The notes under the pieces are model-generated. The model saw only the letters and a list, made by a program, of their open reading frames with translations, did not search any database and was not told the DNA's origin. The position numbers and the translations under genes were made by a program. 64,000 bases of DNA from a virus: positions 1-64,000 of IMG/VR virus record IMGVR_UViG_3300020435_000116. One strand, given 5' to 3'. This document shows positions 26,268-36,271 of this stretch, in pieces (the stretch's first letter is position 1; the number at the start of each line of letters is the position of its first letter).

Positions 26268-26858
26268 ATGGGCTCAGTAACCACCCCCGGTGGCACGACT
26301 TTGAATCCATTGAAAATACGTCGCTCGATTACCCCCAACGCAGTGCCAACCGCACCGTTGTTGGACGAGGGTGAATTGGCGGCTAATTTAAAGGATTTAA
26401 TTCTTTATACCAAGGACAACGATGGTAACATTGTTAAGCTAGGTCAGAACTACGATGCCATATTGGCTGCTCACTTTCAAGCAAGGAATCCCCATGGGAC
26501 TACCAAGGCTGATGTGGGTTTAAGTAATGTACCTAATGAGAACTTAAAACCTCTGTATTACTACAATTCAGGTTCTCGCACACTTAACACTCCACGTATC
26601 ATGACTCGCATGGATTATGCAGCGGCAGCTAACGTTACCTACACGATAGATGCCTCTATGTATGCTGTTGGTGACCAGTTTGAAATTGCCCGTTTAGCGG
26701 ATAGTGCCGGTGAAATAACCGTTGCGCTAAACGCGGGCGATTGGCTAATAGATGGTTCACGTAGCGCGACGGATTTACGTATACATGAGCAAACGTTCAT
26801 GGCCATTCTAACAAAAGCACAGGCGGATCTTTGGACTGTTAAAGTCCAATACGTCTAA
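26268..26858 (+). CDS. Modular short-fibre protein A, 196 aa
   Basis: AAGGAGACG precedes the ATG. Residues about 19-62 form a module (RSITPNAVPTAPLLDEGELA, then LYTKDNDGNIVKLG) that recurs in the products of 36387-37379 and 38788-39318. It is followed by YDAILAAHF...NPHGT, shared with the latter, and KADVGLSNV, shared with the former. The C-terminal 85 residues are a beta-domain. The shared module is probably the virion attachment part, and the distal domains bind different ligands. Confidence 0.65.
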   Translation: MGSVTTPGGTTLNPLKIRRSITPNAVPTAPLLDEGELAANLKDLILYTKDNDGNIVKLGQNYDAILAAHFQARNPHGTTKADVGLSNVPNENLKPLYYYNSGSRTLNTPRIMTRMDYAAAANVTYTIDASMYAVGDQFEIARLADSAGEITVALNAGDWLIDGSRSATDLRIHEQTFMAILTKAQADLWTVKVQYV

Positions 26859-26888
26859 TAAGATTTTTTTAATTAGGAGTATCTACTC

Positions 26889-29792
26889 ATGACTAACTTA
26901 GCCAATCGGCTCCCCGATAGTCAACCACCTCTGTCGGCCGCTGCATTTAATGCACGACGTGACATCAACCGCGACAAGTACGCTGCGTCAGGCTACATAG
27001 AGCCAGGTAAATCTTTAGGTATTGAACCCACGCTGACCAGGTCTAACGGTGGTGGTCTATGGACATCTAATAACATAACCCAGGCTATTAGATTAGGTAG
27101 ACCCTACGCGGATGGCTATGGTGATGGTGATAGTGAGAACACCATTTACCATGTGGATGGGATAATAATCCATCTTTGCGGTATAAATTGGTCTACAGAA
27201 GAAAACAATCATGTCCTATTGCCGCCTGCGCCAATGGCCTATCCTGAAGCTAGTACTATCACTACCCAAGATTATAAACAGGGTGACCATGTTGTTGTAG
27301 GCAACAACATCTACGTCTGCATTCACCCTGACGGGTCAACTGCTGGCGTCGCGCTTACGGACGATACGTATTACGAAGTAAGGGATGTAGTATCTCGTGA
27401 AGATCTAGTAGGGATGGAAGTATTCCTAGTAGAGCTGAGCAAAGATGATGTAGATGCCGTATATCCTTACGGTAACGTTCATTATACACCGACAACGTGG
27501 AAGCGTCAGACTTTATATTCTTCAGTAATGCCACAAACATACAGCGCATTTTACACTGGGGATACTGCTACCATAGGTCGTGGTATGAAATGGTCCACCA
27601 TGACGCCAGAAGAACGTAACTGGTGGGCTAGTGATCCAGTTAACAACATCTATGTTGAGGATGGCAAGTATTACCAGTGGCAGTATCGCCTCCGTTCAGT
27701 ACCATCTCGCGGTGGATTTTGGAAAAATGCGTGCGCTTGGGATACAACTGTTTCAGCTATCGCTGATGGTAGAGACTTTGTACCTGAAAACCCAACTCAC
27801 CGCTATTATGCTCCGCAAGGTAAGTTAGAAGAAGCAGGTCCTTACTTTCTTACAGTGGACGAAGGTTACCCATTTAACTACATGCTGACTACGCAGCATT
27901 TTTCATTCCCTAAAGAAACCACTCTAGGTGTTGCAGCAAGTAATTCAGAATACGTGACTGTCGAACAACAGAAATTGTCTGCCAATGGTAGAGTTTATCA
28001 CGTAGGTTTAGCAAGAGTAACGCGTTTGAATATGGGAGGTTACCACCCATTTTACAACCCCACAGGTACGCGTACTTTTCGACGTCAGGATATAAACGGT
28101 GATAACCGTTGGGAAAATATTAATACATTCCAGCCTAAATCGGTAGCGGATTGTTTTAAAATCGGACCAACTGCTCAATCTGAAGGTATATACGAACATT
28201 CTGGGTTTAAAATTAGCGCCCGCAGTGGACATCCCCAGGACTATCGTCACGATAACATCTACGATTGGCAGGTTAAAGATCTCCGTATGTCAGCACACGG
28301 CATAGACATCACTGCAGATGAGTTTGCTAGAAAACTACTTAGCACACATCACCGAGGGTGGGAGAGGTCTATGATGATGAAAATCACCCAAGGCGTAATC
28401 TCTACTAAGGGCGTCAATAGACTTACATTAGATATCAACGTGTTACCCGACCACGACGGCGTTGAACCTACCGCATATATAGGAGGATGTTGGCTGTATA
28501 ATAAAACTAAAGGTGAAGTATTTAGTTTTACTGCCAATGTTGATGGTAATGGAAACGAGCTGTTCTTCACGAACCATGTCGAAGTAAATCCCGAAATATT
28601 AGACCAGCCTTATGGTTATTATAGCGACGGATCCCATATCAACAGCTGGGAAGTAGGCGATGAGGTTGTTGCTATTAATTTCAAGCGAATTCGTCACTAT
28701 GGTAATCGTTTAGAAAAGATTGACTTAATCTGCACACCTGAGAAACTAGTAGAGACGTTCGAGTATTTTAACGTAGATCGGGTAGTTGGCATGAGTTGGA
28801 TACCTGAAATGCTAGGTTCTAATGGTAATGATGGGGTTGTTTGTAAAGCTAGACGTCATGTTCAAAACGCACTACCTATGCTGAAGAGCGACAATGCAGG
28901 TAGCTATTGGACATTAAATGGTTATTCTAGCTACCTGCAGGGGTTTAGATCCCCCGCTAATGCAGCAACTATTGTAAATCCAGCGACTGATGTCTTGATG
29001 TTGATGTATAACACTCCCGCCTCATCGCTATATCATACGGGTACCGGTTTAGGGTTGTTAGATGGCGAGTATGGAGCTGTACATTATACAGGAATATATA
29101 AGGTAGAAGAGGGGGGGTCGCTTTGCTATAACCTAACCGGTAAAATCACAACTGGAGACACAAACCCTCAATCGATTTCATACGAACTGATCAGAAATGG
29201 AATGGGGTATAATGACGCCTTCAATTTCGACTACCCGGAGTCTGGTCTTTATGGGTCTATATTCCATACGGACATTACTATCAGAGATACTGATGAAGAC
29301 GGCGTGAAGTTTTCGCCATTTTTAACCTACGACCGTAACGCTGGTACGATATACGGGCAGGGTTTCTTTAAAGAAGTTCGTAACGTGTACCGTGATGACG
29401 TGTTAACAGTTATCGACCTAAGTGAATCGAACGTTACAGTCAATGTAACGAAGGGTGAGCGCTTCATGATGGTAAATTCGTCTACATCTGGGATAGCTAA
29501 CGTGCCATTAGTTGCACTACGCGATACTAATGTTACTGTTCCTGCAGCGCACTTCGATGGGTGGCAGATCGGTATCGATGATGGGCGTGTTTATAGGAAG
29601 GATGGATATTTTTGGGATATAGCAGCCGTTGACCCTGTTTCAAAGAGTGGCGATGATAGTATACTATCTAACGCACAACACCTAAGGTTAGGTGAGGATC
29701 TTAATGGGAATATAATCACATACGGATCTTTTAGAACTGACGAAATTCTCGGTTTTGTACCTAGACATAAACGTCGTAAATCAATCGTTTAA
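26889..29792 (+). CDS. Long tail-fibre/receptor-binding paralogue 1, 967 aa
   Basis: First of three tandem paralogues. Landmarks in order: SGYIEPGK (about 35-42), LLPPAPMA, GDHVVVGNNIYV, VSREDLVGMEVFLVE (168-182), YQWQYRLRSVPS, ARVTRLNMGGYHPF(Y)NP, SGHP...HDNIYDWQVKDLR, RGWE, GGCWLYNKTKGE, WEVGDEVVAI, VIDLSESNVTVNV and LGFVPR near the end. The segments between landmarks are divergent. Location, size, duplication and Asn/Tyr/Gly-rich beta composition fit a receptor-binding fibre; no enzymatic motif was seen. Confidence 0.65.
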   Translation: MTNLANRLPDSQPPLSAAAFNARRDINRDKYAASGYIEPGKSLGIEPTLTRSNGGGLWTSNNITQAIRLGRPYADGYGDGDSENTIYHVDGIIIHLCGINWSTEENNHVLLPPAPMAYPEASTITTQDYKQGDHVVVGNNIYVCIHPDGSTAGVALTDDTYYEVRDVVSREDLVGMEVFLVELSKDDVDAVYPYGNVHYTPTTWKRQTLYSSVMPQTYSAFYTGDTATIGRGMKWSTMTPEERNWWASDPVNNIYVEDGKYYQWQYRLRSVPSRGGFWKNACAWDTTVSAIADGRDFVPENPTHRYYAPQGKLEEAGPYFLTVDEGYPFNYMLTTQHFSFPKETTLGVAASNSEYVTVEQQKLSANGRVYHVGLARVTRLNMGGYHPFYNPTGTRTFRRQDINGDNRWENINTFQPKSVADCFKIGPTAQSEGIYEHSGFKISARSGHPQDYRHDNIYDWQVKDLRMSAHGIDITADEFARKLLSTHHRGWERSMMMKITQGVISTKGVNRLTLDINVLPDHDGVEPTAYIGGCWLYNKTKGEVFSFTANVDGNGNELFFTNHVEVNPEILDQPYGYYSDGSHINSWEVGDEVVAINFKRIRHYGNRLEKIDLICTPEKLVETFEYFNVDRVVGMSWIPEMLGSNGNDGVVCKARRHVQNALPMLKSDNAGSYWTLNGYSSYLQGFRSPANAATIVNPATDVLMLMYNTPASSLYHTGTGLGLLDGEYGAVHYTGIYKVEEGGSLCYNLTGKITTGDTNPQSISYELIRNGMGYNDAFNFDYPESGLYGSIFHTDITIRDTDEDGVKFSPFLTYDRNAGTIYGQGFFKEVRNVYRDDVLTVIDLSESNVTVNVTKGERFMMVNSSTSGIANVPLVALRDTNVTVPAAHFDGWQIGIDDGRVYRKDGYFWDIAAVDPVSKSGDDSILSNAQHLRLGEDLNGNIITYGSFRTDEILGFVPRHKRRKSIV
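27279..27346 (+). repeat. 68-bp tract identical to 30250-30317
   Basis: Inside fibre paralogue 1, a 68-bp tract beginning CAGGGTGACCATG is identical base for base to 30250-30317 in paralogue 2, although flanking codons differ. The third paralogue keeps only part of the protein motif here. Confidence 0.9.
27390..27433 (+). repeat. 44-bp tract shared by all three long fibre genes
   Basis: The tract encoding VSREDLVGMEVFLV is identical at 33273-33316 in paralogue 3 and differs by one silent base at 30361-30404 in paralogue 2. Identity at third codon positions shows recent exchange or strong constraint. Confidence 0.9.
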
Positions 29793-29796
29793 TTAT

Positions 29797-29814
29797 AAGG
29801 GGCTAACGCCCCTT
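29797..29814 (+). promoter_or_regulatory. Intercistronic hairpin between fibre paralogues 1 and 2
   Basis: AAGGGGC pairs with GCCCCTT across TAAC, 5 bp after the stop and just before the GGAG site of the next gene. There is no U-tract or ATGCCGT flank. It may be a processing or attenuation signal. Confidence 0.5.
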
Positions 29815-29829
29815 AACGGAGAATTAGCA

Positions 29830-32730
29830 ATGACAGATATAGCTAATAGAGTTCCAGGTGTGCTTAGATCACTATCTAAGGCACAGTTTGAAGCTAACCG
29901 TGAACATAACAGAGGTATTTTTGCCTCTAGCGGTTACATAGAGCCAGGACGCCATTGGGATAATACTGATTATGTAATGGGTGAGGGTCTGTTTACTTTC
30001 TCTTCATCTGTATATGACAGCCTATACATGGGGCGTAGTACTTTTCAAACAGGCGGTGGCGGTGTTAGTGAATCGGATTATCCTATTTTTAACATTGACG
30101 GTATTGTAGTCCACCTTAGAGGCACTAACCATGATACAAGCTATCATGAGAGTTACGATGAGGTTAAATACGACACTAACCGTATTCTACTACCACCTGC
30201 ACCTATGGCCACACCCGAGTTAAGTACAACGACTACTAAGGACTACCAGCAGGGTGACCATGTTGTTGTAGGCAACAACATCTACGTCTGCATTCACCCT
30301 GACGGGTCAACTGCTGGTTCTAGTTTAACAAACACTACACTTTTTGAAACCCGCGATATGGTATCTCGTGAAGATCTAGTAGGAATGGAAGTATTCCTAG
30401 TAGAGCTGAAACAGGGTAAAGTTAATGTAGTTTACCCTTATGGTAATGTTCAAAATGGTGAAAAAGATTGGAACGGATTTGATCTTCAAAATGATTTAAT
30501 GCATGAAGATTATTCAAAATTCGGAAGCTGGCAGGAAAGCTGGCCAGTGGATCAATTTACCCACGAGGGTGTCGATGTTACCCGAGTAAATGGACCTGGT
30601 TTTGGTGTCCGTTGGAGTGATCTTACTGCAGAAGAGCGAAATGTGTGGATGGCCGATCCTGATAATAACATCTACGAAGAAGATGGTAGATATTACCAGT
30701 GGCAGTATCGTATACGTTCAGTACCATCGTTAGGTCAACAGTGGAAATGGTCTACGGTAGAAGATGCGTATACCGCTACTTTTATCAGTGCTGCAGACTA
30801 TGATGTCGGTGGGGTTTTGCAATTTCAAGGTTATTCTCTATATACTACTCAATATAGGTTGACTGGGGGTAGACGTGTGTTAACTCCTAGAAATTCTTAT
30901 TCTGAGAAAGCACCTGGAATATGGTCACTTAATAGCTTTTCATCAGCCGGAATGAGTGAAGGGGCTTGTTACTTCTTACCAATTGCAAAAGTTACACGTC
31001 TTAACCAGGGTGGTTATCATCCTGTTTATAACCCATTGGGCACGGCAACGTTCAGAAAACAAACTGAAAATTCAGATAACCCGTGGTATATTGATGGGGT
31101 GTATTTACCAGAATCAATAGCGGATTGTTTTAAAATAGCTACAGGTCCCCAGGAAGAAGGCATCTACCCTAATTCTGGAACACATGTGTCTGGTAAGAGT
31201 GGTCACCCTCTTCAATACGTGCATGATATAATACGTGCAGATATGGTTGACGATTTACGCTTACCTGCCATCGGCGCGGGTATTGACGTAGAAGACCTAG
31301 CCTACGATTATGTATTCGGCAAGGTCAGGGGTTGGGAGCCGTTGAAGTTAATGAATGTATTTAAATCTACAATTGAGACTGTAGATAGCAATGCTCAAAT
31401 AACATTACTTGACGCTCCTGATAACGAATTTAGAACCGGTTGTTGGTTATATAACGTTACTAAAGACCTTCTTCAGCCAGGTATTCGTTACGATAATTCT
31501 AATTCGTACTGGTCTATTGATAAATCAATAGACCCTCAGACAATCTTAGGACAGTGGGGTTCAAGTGGTAATGTTAACCATTTTATAACAGATGGTTGGG
31601 AGGTAAATGACGAGGTAATCGTTATATCCTTTAAAGAGTCCGATGTTTCTATGCAACGACATATCACCACTGATGTAATAGCAACACCGCAGAAGCTTTT
31701 AGATTTATTATTATCATACGGCGTCACAACCGTACCCTGTATGGATTGGATTCCTTCCATACCAGATAATACATCTAAAGAATATAAAGGTCGTAGAAAG
31801 ATAGAACGTACATCTAGTAGTCTACTAATTACTGATAATCTAGGTGAAAACTGGCTTACTAGTACTTCTTATCTAGGACGTTATATTGGTTTTTCAAACA
31901 GCTCTATGCACGTGGTCCCTGAAAACCAAATTCAACTTCTACAATACCGATCGTCGGCATCTGTGGTTAAAAGAGCATCTCTTTTTAATGGCAGTACTCG
32001 AAGATTACCTTTCGCCAATGCTGCTATAAGTGGTATTTGGGCTACAACTTCAGCAGATATTAAGAAGGGGGGTTTAGTTAATTACTCACTTACCGGTCAG
32101 GTTCCAGTGGGTGATGGTTCTGATCCTTTAAGATATCGTCGAGAACGCATAGGTCTACTACATACACGTGATGGTTACGTGTTAGATGGTACGTGGACTC
32201 AAGATCTTGCACATGCGGAGCTGGATTCGTTAGACCCGTCTAACGGTGTTAAATTCCACGTGAGCTTGGGACACCAAACCAAGAATAACTTGATCTATCC
32301 ACAATTGACGTTCAAACAGCTGTATTACGAAACAGGTGATAAACCAGTTACCATAATAGATTTGTCTACACCACAAACTGTTAATTTGGAGATTGGTGAG
32401 CATTTTAAACTGATTAACAATCGAAATAGTTTCATCGAGGGGTTGGTCTTGGCGACACGACAAACAATAACCAATCAAACATGGGGTGAAGCCAGTTTTG
32501 ATCTACATCGTGTTAATTACGATGATGGTAATATCTATCGTGAAGATGGTTCTTTTGTAGGGCAGTTTGAACTAGCACCTATCACCAGACATGGTGATGA
32601 TGGTGAGTTTGAAGGGCATTCGACTTCAAACGTTGCTTTTGATAAAGACCTCAATGGTAATACAGTAGCGTATGGTGTAGTGTTAGGGACAAAACCTATC
32701 GGTTTCTTACCTAAAACCTACCGTAGATAA
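29830..32730 (+). CDS. Long tail-fibre/receptor-binding paralogue 2, 966 aa
   Basis: The ATG at 29830 with CGGAGAATTAGCA is the start; an ATG at 29755 would overlap the previous gene. The same landmark order as paralogue 1: SSGYIEPGR, LLPPAPMA, GDHVVVGNNIYV, VSREDLVGMEVFLVE, YQWQYRIRSVPS, AKVTRLNQGGYHPVYNPLGT, SGHPLQYVHD, RGWE, GCWLYNVTKD, WEVNDEVIVI, IIDLSTPQTVNLEIGE and IGFLPK. Intervening regions differ strongly from paralogues 1 and 3, consistent with diversified receptor-contact surfaces. Confidence 0.65.
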   Translation: MTDIANRVPGVLRSLSKAQFEANREHNRGIFASSGYIEPGRHWDNTDYVMGEGLFTFSSSVYDSLYMGRSTFQTGGGGVSESDYPIFNIDGIVVHLRGTNHDTSYHESYDEVKYDTNRILLPPAPMATPELSTTTTKDYQQGDHVVVGNNIYVCIHPDGSTAGSSLTNTTLFETRDMVSREDLVGMEVFLVELKQGKVNVVYPYGNVQNGEKDWNGFDLQNDLMHEDYSKFGSWQESWPVDQFTHEGVDVTRVNGPGFGVRWSDLTAEERNVWMADPDNNIYEEDGRYYQWQYRIRSVPSLGQQWKWSTVEDAYTATFISAADYDVGGVLQFQGYSLYTTQYRLTGGRRVLTPRNSYSEKAPGIWSLNSFSSAGMSEGACYFLPIAKVTRLNQGGYHPVYNPLGTATFRKQTENSDNPWYIDGVYLPESIADCFKIATGPQEEGIYPNSGTHVSGKSGHPLQYVHDIIRADMVDDLRLPAIGAGIDVEDLAYDYVFGKVRGWEPLKLMNVFKSTIETVDSNAQITLLDAPDNEFRTGCWLYNVTKDLLQPGIRYDNSNSYWSIDKSIDPQTILGQWGSSGNVNHFITDGWEVNDEVIVISFKESDVSMQRHITTDVIATPQKLLDLLLSYGVTTVPCMDWIPSIPDNTSKEYKGRRKIERTSSSLLITDNLGENWLTSTSYLGRYIGFSNSSMHVVPENQIQLLQYRSSASVVKRASLFNGSTRRLPFANAAISGIWATTSADIKKGGLVNYSLTGQVPVGDGSDPLRYRRERIGLLHTRDGYVLDGTWTQDLAHAELDSLDPSNGVKFHVSLGHQTKNNLIYPQLTFKQLYYETGDKPVTIIDLSTPQTVNLEIGEHFKLINNRNSFIEGLVLATRQTITNQTWGEASFDLHRVNYDDGNIYREDGSFVGQFELAPITRHGDDGEFEGHSTSNVAFDKDLNGNTVAYGVVLGTKPIGFLPKTYRR
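30250..30317 (+). repeat. 68-bp tract identical to 27279-27346
   Basis: Second copy of the identical tract, within fibre paralogue 2. A 49-bp near-identical tract follows at 30361-30409. Confidence 0.9.
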
Positions 32731-32736
32731 TGGATA

Positions 32737-32754
32737 TGGGGGTCACGGCCCCCA
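32737..32754 (+). promoter_or_regulatory. Intercistronic hairpin between fibre paralogues 2 and 3
   Basis: TGGGGG pairs with CCCCCA across TCACGG, just after the stop codon and before the GGAG site of the next gene. Position and shape match the hairpin at 29797-29814, though the sequence differs. Confidence 0.5.
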
Positions 32755-32774
32755 ATACCTGGAGTAATTTAAAA

Positions 32775-35618
32775 ATGATAAACTTAGCAGAACTGTTACC
32801 TTCATCGGGTAAAGGCATGACTGTTTCAGAGTTTGAATCTTTACGTGAAATGCGAAGACGTACGTTTGCAGTTTCTGGATTTATACATCCAGGGATGCAC
32901 TACGAGGAAGATGTTAATAATGTTGCTGTAAATACAGGAATATGGTGCACAATTAACGGCGGGTTACCCAATGCATTTAGAATGGGTAGAAGCACAAGCG
33001 ATGGTAATAACCGTGGGGATAGTGAGACGGAGCACCCTGTCTACAATATAGACGGCCTTAGAATCGTTCAAAATTTAACTGGCGCGTCATCTCGAAACTC
33101 TATCTACCTTCCACCGGCTCCGATGGCCGAAGTAGAGGCAAGTACGACTACATCTCGCGATTATAAACCTGGCGACCATGTAATAAACAATAATAATATT
33201 TACATTACTGTAAGCGACGCACCATCAGGTATGCTATTGTCAGATGTTACCTACTTTAAACCAGTAGATATGGTATCTCGTGAAGATCTAGTAGGGATGG
33301 AAGTATTCCTAGTAGAAATAGGGAATGAGGGAGGTCAGATACCTGCTGTTTTTCCTTTAGGTAATGTCCAATATAACGGCAATACTAGCGGAACAAAGAA
33401 TTACACCGATGGTGTAATGCCTCAGAGCTATAGTGCTTTTGGTTCGTGGGATACCGTGACGTGGGGCCGTGGGTTTACATGGGATAAGATGAGCGAAGAG
33501 CACAAAACAAAGTTTATCAACGACCCTGATAATAACGTATATTTGGACGGCGACCGTGTTTATCAATGGCAGTATCGTATACGTTCAGTACCATCAATTG
33601 GTGATGATTGGCGCTTTACAAGCGGTTATGATGATGCGGCAACGTCCTATGTAAGGACTAGCGGTGACGTTTCTCTTGTAAGGCTGAGTGCCCAAGGCTC
33701 ATCAATTCCGGTCGTTGAGGTGAATTCTGGTCGTCATTTTTACCAGATTAATTCCCAAGAACGAGTAGGTAATGTTGACCCGGGTCTTGCCATTACCAAT
33801 CCTAAGTTCACATCTAACAATGCAATAGGTAGTATATTTTGGATGCCTATTGCAAAAGTTACACGCCTTAACCAGGGTGCTTATCACCCCGCCTTTAATC
33901 CATTAGGTACTAAACTTCATGCAACAGCTAATGGTGGGGATTTTTATTCACAAAGCGCTGTTTTGAAGAGGGCGGAGTCTATTGCTGATTGTTTCCAATA
34001 CAATAGTGATGGCGGGTCACTGATAGACGGTGGGTATGGTGGTAATATTCAACATGGATTCTCTGGTCATCCATTAGGGTATACGCACGATAACATCTAC
34101 GACTGGCAGATGCAGGATCTTCGCACAGACGCCCAAGGTATCAATATAGATGCTAACGCGTTTGGTAAAGATCTACTAGGCAATCGAACTCGTGGGTGGG
34201 AATATATCAAGTCGTTGGAGATATTTAGAACTACCATCGATGCCGTTTCTGAAACACTTCCAGATCTTAACATGACATTACCTAGAGATGGTGGGGATTT
34301 AGTAGGCGGGTGTTGGTTGTATAACGTCACCAAGGGCGAATATAGTCCGGCTGTGAAGTTTAACAACACCACGGAACCTACGCTTTTTTACCCTACTAAC
34401 TCATACACCAACCCGTTGATATTTGAAGGGGCGAGCTACACGTCTAGTTCTAGAGCGCTTACCGGCAATAACCCTACATCGTTAACAACATCATGGGAAG
34501 TAGGCGATGAGGTTATTGTCTTATTTAGTAAGAGAACAAAATACTCGCTTGCACAGCTTCCTACACTGGATGTAATGGCAAGACCGGATGTGTTGGCGGA
34601 CTATTATGATTCTATGAATCTAAATGCAGTAGTAGGTTTAAACTGGAACCCTATGTTACCTGATGGGACGATGCAGACAGTCGAATTGACTAGAAAATCA
34701 TTGAAATTAGGTGATCGAGTTAAGCGTACTCAAAACTTTGGCGACACGTGGGTGCATGATACATCTTTCCGTTTAGACTTTAACGGCGCGGAAAACAGTG
34801 CACCGTATAACCCGCCAGCTGATATGATAGTATTTGTAGATTATCAGCATTTGGGTAAAGTTTTAGAACCTACCCACCATCAACGTGCGGGATCTTTAGC
34901 TACGATTAAAATTGGTGATGTCTTTGCAACTGTTTCTGATAATAACGCTCCGCTTATTTACAATCTGACAGGTAAACTTGGTAAAGAAACTAACCAGGCT
35001 GCATACGTCAAACATAAGCTAGAGCGAGCAACCTTTACGTTAGATGATGAGTTTGGTGAACTCATCTCTAGTAGTTGGTCAGAAGATGCGATACGTCATA
35101 CTGAGTTATCAATCCCTTGGTATGGAAGATCAGATGGTGTGAAATTGTTACCTTTCTTAAATGTAGATACTGTTACTGGTCTGGTATATGGTCATGTAAC
35201 GTTCAAGGAACTTATACAGGATAGAACGGTCGATAGCACTAATACCGCTACTGTCGATCTAAGCGGTAGCGTCACGCATGGACTGTCCATTGGTGATAAG
35301 TTTGTTATTATTAATTCTAGTAATGAAGCAATTAATAATATTGTCATGATTATGACAGGCACGCCAGATGCGACGTGGGATCATACGTCATTCCACGATT
35401 ACTACATAAACCACGAGGATGGTTCTGTTTACAAAGGTGGTGTAAATACAATCCATCCCACGTTTAGGGTAGACGCTTACTCGCGTTATGGTGATGATAA
35501 TACTATCCAGTATTACCCTAACATTTCTTTCATTAATGATCTTAACATGAAACGTACCCTGCGTGGATTAGTTAGATTACCTAGACCGCTTGGTTTTTTA
35601 CCTAAGGAGAAACGCTAA
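32775..35618 (+). CDS. Long tail-fibre/receptor-binding paralogue 3, 947 aa
   Basis: The ATG at 32775 with GGAGTAATT is preferred over the ATG at 32730, which overlaps the previous stop. Landmarks: VSGFIHPGM, YLPPAPMA, GDHVINNNNIYI, VSREDLVGMEVFLVE, YQWQYRIRSVPS, AKVTRLNQGAYHPAFNPLGT, SGHPLGYTHDNIYDWQMQDLR, RGWE, GGCWLYNVTKGEY, WEVGDEVIVL, TVDLSGSVTHGLSIGD and LGFLPK. It ends TAATG, overlapping the next gene's start by one base. Confidence 0.65.
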   Translation: MINLAELLPSSGKGMTVSEFESLREMRRRTFAVSGFIHPGMHYEEDVNNVAVNTGIWCTINGGLPNAFRMGRSTSDGNNRGDSETEHPVYNIDGLRIVQNLTGASSRNSIYLPPAPMAEVEASTTTSRDYKPGDHVINNNNIYITVSDAPSGMLLSDVTYFKPVDMVSREDLVGMEVFLVEIGNEGGQIPAVFPLGNVQYNGNTSGTKNYTDGVMPQSYSAFGSWDTVTWGRGFTWDKMSEEHKTKFINDPDNNVYLDGDRVYQWQYRIRSVPSIGDDWRFTSGYDDAATSYVRTSGDVSLVRLSAQGSSIPVVEVNSGRHFYQINSQERVGNVDPGLAITNPKFTSNNAIGSIFWMPIAKVTRLNQGAYHPAFNPLGTKLHATANGGDFYSQSAVLKRAESIADCFQYNSDGGSLIDGGYGGNIQHGFSGHPLGYTHDNIYDWQMQDLRTDAQGINIDANAFGKDLLGNRTRGWEYIKSLEIFRTTIDAVSETLPDLNMTLPRDGGDLVGGCWLYNVTKGEYSPAVKFNNTTEPTLFYPTNSYTNPLIFEGASYTSSSRALTGNNPTSLTTSWEVGDEVIVLFSKRTKYSLAQLPTLDVMARPDVLADYYDSMNLNAVVGLNWNPMLPDGTMQTVELTRKSLKLGDRVKRTQNFGDTWVHDTSFRLDFNGAENSAPYNPPADMIVFVDYQHLGKVLEPTHHQRAGSLATIKIGDVFATVSDNNAPLIYNLTGKLGKETNQAAYVKHKLERATFTLDDEFGELISSSWSEDAIRHTELSIPWYGRSDGVKLLPFLNVDTVTGLVYGHVTFKELIQDRTVDSTNTATVDLSGSVTHGLSIGDKFVIINSSNEAINNIVMIMTGTPDATWDHTSFHDYYINHEDGSVYKGGVNTIHPTFRVDAYSRYGDDNTIQYYPNISFINDLNMKRTLRGLVRLPRPLGFLPKEKR

Positions 35619-36271
35619 TGTTGCGTCCTAATAAACCGGATCTTAGTCAATGGATCCTTGCCCCCGAGACAACGGATGATGACGGCAATGTAGTAGAAGC
35701 TGTATATGAGTTTAGTAAACTCAGTTACGATTTAAATTACATTTACAAATTAATGAGTAACAATGTCAAAGAGGACACGTTGCTAGTAGCTCTTGAGAAT
35801 TATAAAGGACATCTTCAAGACTCCTGGGCGCAACGTTGCATCGCTATTGACAAGCAGAACGATGTAATTGCTAGTAAGAACAAAGCGATTCGCGAGTCTA
35901 ATGCAACGCTGACAGAAGCTCAGGCTGATTTTAAACAACCCGAGCAAGAATATGTCTCATTCCCACCCATGCCTATCATTGAAAATGTCTTAGACTATTT
36001 CAACGGTGATGCTAAGTACGCGACATGGCGTAAACTAAATGCGTTTGAGTTTAATGGTACCATCTGTAGCGTTACTGAAAACGATCAAAACGGTTGGACG
36101 TCTATCGATCGTTTGATTGAACGACGCGAAGCGGCAGGTGCTGAGTGGCAGCCAATTCCATTTAAGAATGAGAATGGTAACACAGTAGTCCTTGCAACGA
36201 AAGAAGAATGGGAAACCTTCTATTTCACTGCATGGGATGCACGTGTTGCGTTCTTTGGCGTAAGCATTTAA
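35618..36271 (+). CDS. Probable fibre assembly/chaperone-type protein, 217 aa
   Basis: Its ATG overlaps the last base of the fibre paralogue 3 stop, so it is translationally coupled to it. The protein has a helical middle (IDKQNDVIASKNKAIRESN) and an aromatic C-terminus (TFYFTAWDARVAFFGVSI). A coupled gene directly after fibre genes is the usual place for a fibre assembly protein, but no known chaperone family was recognised with certainty. Confidence 0.5.
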   Translation: MLRPNKPDLSQWILAPETTDDDGNVVEAVYEFSKLSYDLNYIYKLMSNNVKEDTLLVALENYKGHLQDSWAQRCIAIDKQNDVIASKNKAIRESNATLTEAQADFKQPEQEYVSFPPMPIIENVLDYFNGDAKYATWRKLNAFEFNGTICSVTENDQNGWTSIDRLIERREAAGAEWQPIPFKNENGNTVVLATKEEWETFYFTAWDARVAFFGVSI

